Shown in pieces: positions 62,494 through 64,000 of a stretch of DNA of 64,000 bases. The DNA lies in the NCBI RefSeq assembly GCF_002115725.1, contig NZ_JFKD01000005.1, positions 124,001-188,000 of the forward strand. The letters run 5' to 3'. The notes below the pieces were generated by a model. It did not search any database. It was given only the letters and a program-made list of their open reading frames with translations, and was not told the origin of the DNA. A program made the translations under genes and the position numbers. The DNA comes from Marivita cryptomonadis (lineage in GTDB: Bacteria; Pseudomonadota; Alphaproteobacteria; Rhodobacterales; Rhodobacteraceae). How positions within the stretch are numbered: the stretch's first letter is position 1; every line of letters starts with the position of its first letter.

Positions 62494-63528
62494 ATGAGCC
62501 AGACAAAAACCATCCTCCGTGCCCTTGCGGGCGAAACCCTTCCGACCCCGCCAATTTGGATGATGCGTCAGGCTGGACGATACCTGCCGGAATACAAGGC
62601 GACCCGAGCGCAGGCCGGGGATTTTCTGTCTTTGTGCTACAATTCAGAGCTGGCCGCCGAGGTGACCTTGCAGCCAATCCGCCGTTACGGCTTTGATGCG
62701 GCCATCCTGTTTGCCGACATTCTGCTTTTGCCGCAGGCGCTGGGCGCGGACCTTTGGTTCGTGACGGGCGAAGGGCCACGCCTCTCCACGATCACCACGC
62801 AGGCCGAGTTCGACAAGCTTGGCAAAGGCGAGATGATCCACGACACGCTGAACCCGGTCTACGAGACCGTGCGCATCCTGCGCCGTGAATTGCCGGAAGA
62901 AACCACGTTGATCGGGTTTGCCGGGGCGCCGTGGACGGTGGCCACCTACATGATCGCCGGCAAGGGCACGCCGGATCAGGGCCCAGCCCATGCGCTCAAG
63001 GAAGAGAACCGTCCGCTGTTCGAGGCGATTCTGGAACGGCTGACGGAAAGCACCATCGATTACCTGTCAGCTCAGATCGATGCCGGGGCTGAAGTGGTCA
63101 AGATTTTCGACAGTTGGGCAGGGTCTCTCAAGGGCGAAGACTTCCAGCGGTATGCGCTTTATCCTGCAAAGGTCATCACCGAAGAAATCAAGCGCCGTCA
63201 TCCCGGTATCCCCGTGATCGCGTTCCCACGACAGGCGGGCGACAACTACATTGGCTTCCATGCGGCAACCGGGGCCGATTGTGTCGCCGTTGACGACAGT
63301 GTGAGCCCCGAATGGGTGGCGGAGCATGTGCAGCCCGGTGGCTGTGTGCAGGGCAACTTGGCGTCGCGTCACATGGTGACCGGCGGTCAGGACTTGGTAG
63401 ATGAAACTCGCAAGGTGGTGGATGCGCTCAAGAACGGGCCGCATATCTTCAACCTTGGTCACGGGATCACGCCGGATGCGGACCCCGAGAACGTCAAGCT
63501 GATGATCGACACGGTGCGCGGCGCGTAA
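62494..63528 (+). CDS. hemE: Uroporphyrinogen decarboxylase
   Basis: HemE decarboxylates uroporphyrinogen III to coproporphyrinogen III. The 344-aa product contains the signature [20 protein letters not shown] and [26 protein letters not shown] and the C-terminal [16 protein letters not shown] and [24 protein letters not shown] precedes the start. Divergent from hemC and closed by a terminator-like hairpin. Confidence 0.96.
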   Translation: MSQTKTILRALAGETLPTPPIWMMRQAGRYLPEYKATRAQAGDFLSLCYNSELAAEVTLQPIRRYGFDAAILFADILLLPQALGADLWFVTGEGPRLSTITTQAEFDKLGKGEMIHDTLNPVYETVRILRRELPEETTLIGFAGAPWTVATYMIAGKGTPDQGPAHALKEENRPLFEAILERLTESTIDYLSAQIDAGAEVVKIFDSWAGSLKGEDFQRYALYPAKVITEEIKRRHPGIPVIAFPRQAGDNYIGFHAATGADCVAVDDSVSPEWVAEHVQPGGCVQGNLASRHMVTGGQDLVDETRKVVDALKNGPHIFNLGHGITPDADPENVKLMIDTVRGA

Positions 63529-63532
63529 GCCA

Positions 63533-63576
63533 GGAAAGCCCGATAACGGGTTTTCCCACCTCCGGCACAGGAGGTG
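63533..63576. terminator. Terminator-like hairpins between hemE and the EamA gene
   Basis: GGAAAGCCCG-ATAA-CGGGTTTTCC (63533-63556, one G-T pair) followed by CACCTCC-GGCACA-GGAGGTG (63557-63576), which ends at the stop of the opposite-strand gene. The first ends in TTTTCC, so it could terminate hemE; the second may serve the convergent gene. Confidence 0.55.
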
Positions 63577-64000
63577 TCAGCGCGTGTGGCTTCCAGTGCG
63601 CTTGGGTACGATCACCTTGCCCTTTTGACGCTCGCGCAGGAATACGAACAGGCCTGCGCCAAGGATCATGGCGCAGCCCGCCCAGATCGCGGGCGTGGGC
63701 CATTCTGCAAAGAACAGCCATCCCAAGAAGATCGCCAGCGGCAGGCCGATATATTCGAACGGTGCGATACTGGCCGAGGGAGCCATGCGGTAAGCTGCAG
63801 TGATGCAATAGGCGATGATGCCGTTGCAGACACCCGTCAGGATAAATAGTGGCCAGTCCTGATCGGTCGGCCATGTCCATGCCCTGAGCAAAAAATGCAG
63901 GCTGGGCGCGTCGGGGCCGGGATCGGCCTGCCCTTGACCGACGACAAGAAAGAACAATGTCGAGACAACAAGGAACATCAGCTGGTTGTAGATTGTCAGC
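63577..64000 (-). CDS. EamA/DMT transporter, C-terminal part (runs off the window)
   Basis: A partial reading frame of about 141 codons in the window, open to the right edge with no start seen (LTIYNQLMFLVVSTLFFLVV at the edge). It has four hydrophobic segments and the EamA end PFEYIGLPLAIFLGWLFFAE, followed by WAGCAMILGAGLFVFLRERQ. A second DMT-family gene beside the one at 16010. Convergent with hemE. Substrate unknown. Confidence 0.75.
   Translation of the reverse strand, partial: LTIYNQLMFLVVSTLFFLVVGQGQADPGPDAPSLHFLLRAWTWPTDQDWPLFILTGVCNGIIAYCITAAYRMAPSASIAPFEYIGLPLAIFLGWLFFAEWPTPAIWAGCAMILGAGLFVFLRERQKGKVIVPKRTGSHTR

Overview
The window is a chromosomal segment of an alphaproteobacterium of the order Rhodobacterales (Roseobacter-type). 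This rests on the protein sequences (short SRP RNA, LdtR, GlpP/GlpQ-like permeases, TIGR02466, DUF1194) and on the gene order of the ribosomal super-cluster, with rpsD absent between rpsK and rpoA. The genus cannot be fixed by eye. No tRNA, rRNA, CRISPR array, insertion sequence or prophage was seen.

Region 1 (170-13107): secE, nusG, rplK, rplA, rplJ, rplL, rpoB and rpoC, with a small membrane protein gene between rplA and rplJ. Region 2 (13238-17687): four accessory genes, namely a PQQ-type sugar dehydrogenase, a MATE exporter, a DMT exporter and a rhamnosyltransferase-like protein. Region 3 (18060-39590): the str, S10, spc and alpha blocks from rpsL to rplQ. This stretch is not one operon. 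It is cut at rplW/rplB by a terminator-bearing 510-nt spacer, at rplP/rpmC by an antisense 2OG-Fe(II) oxygenase gene, and at rpmD/rplO by a membrane protein gene. Each ribosomal block after a cut has a candidate sigma-70 promoter with a 17-nt spacer, usually TTGnnn-N17-TATACG-like.

Region 4 (39724-45931): parE, a conserved unknown, an aspartate aminotransferase, an XRE regulator coupled to sdhE, an LdtR-like MarR regulator, a DUF1194 protein and a glyoxalase. Region 5 (46001-50299): an apparent Slam-type outer-membrane lipoprotein translocator coupled to its likely surface-lipoprotein cargo, then thyX and an AT-rich orphan. Region 6 (50364-57676): a YHS protein, an inositol-monophosphatase-fold protein with altered catalytic motifs, a YpfJ-type zinc protease, a dual-specificity phosphatase, a Na+/H+ antiporter fused to a cyclic-nucleotide-type domain, and a pair of glycerol-type ABC permeases without ATPase or binding protein. 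Region 7 (57722-64000): a luciferase-family oxidoreductase, the SRP RNA on the minus strand, nudC, an SRPBCC protein, a DUF4198 protein, hemC and hemE divergently arranged, and a truncated EamA transporter at the edge.

Two families of palindromic hairpins sit in the spacers. Family A is GGTGCGTG-n4-CACGCACC, often followed by CTAC, found almost only between ribosomal genes. Family B consists of tandem perfect palindromes with TTTCGAAA- or TTTGAA-like centres, at rpoB/rpoC, after rplP and after thyX. The points most worth following are the Slam/lipoprotein pair, the altered IMPase, the oxygenase embedded next to rplP, and the hairpin families.
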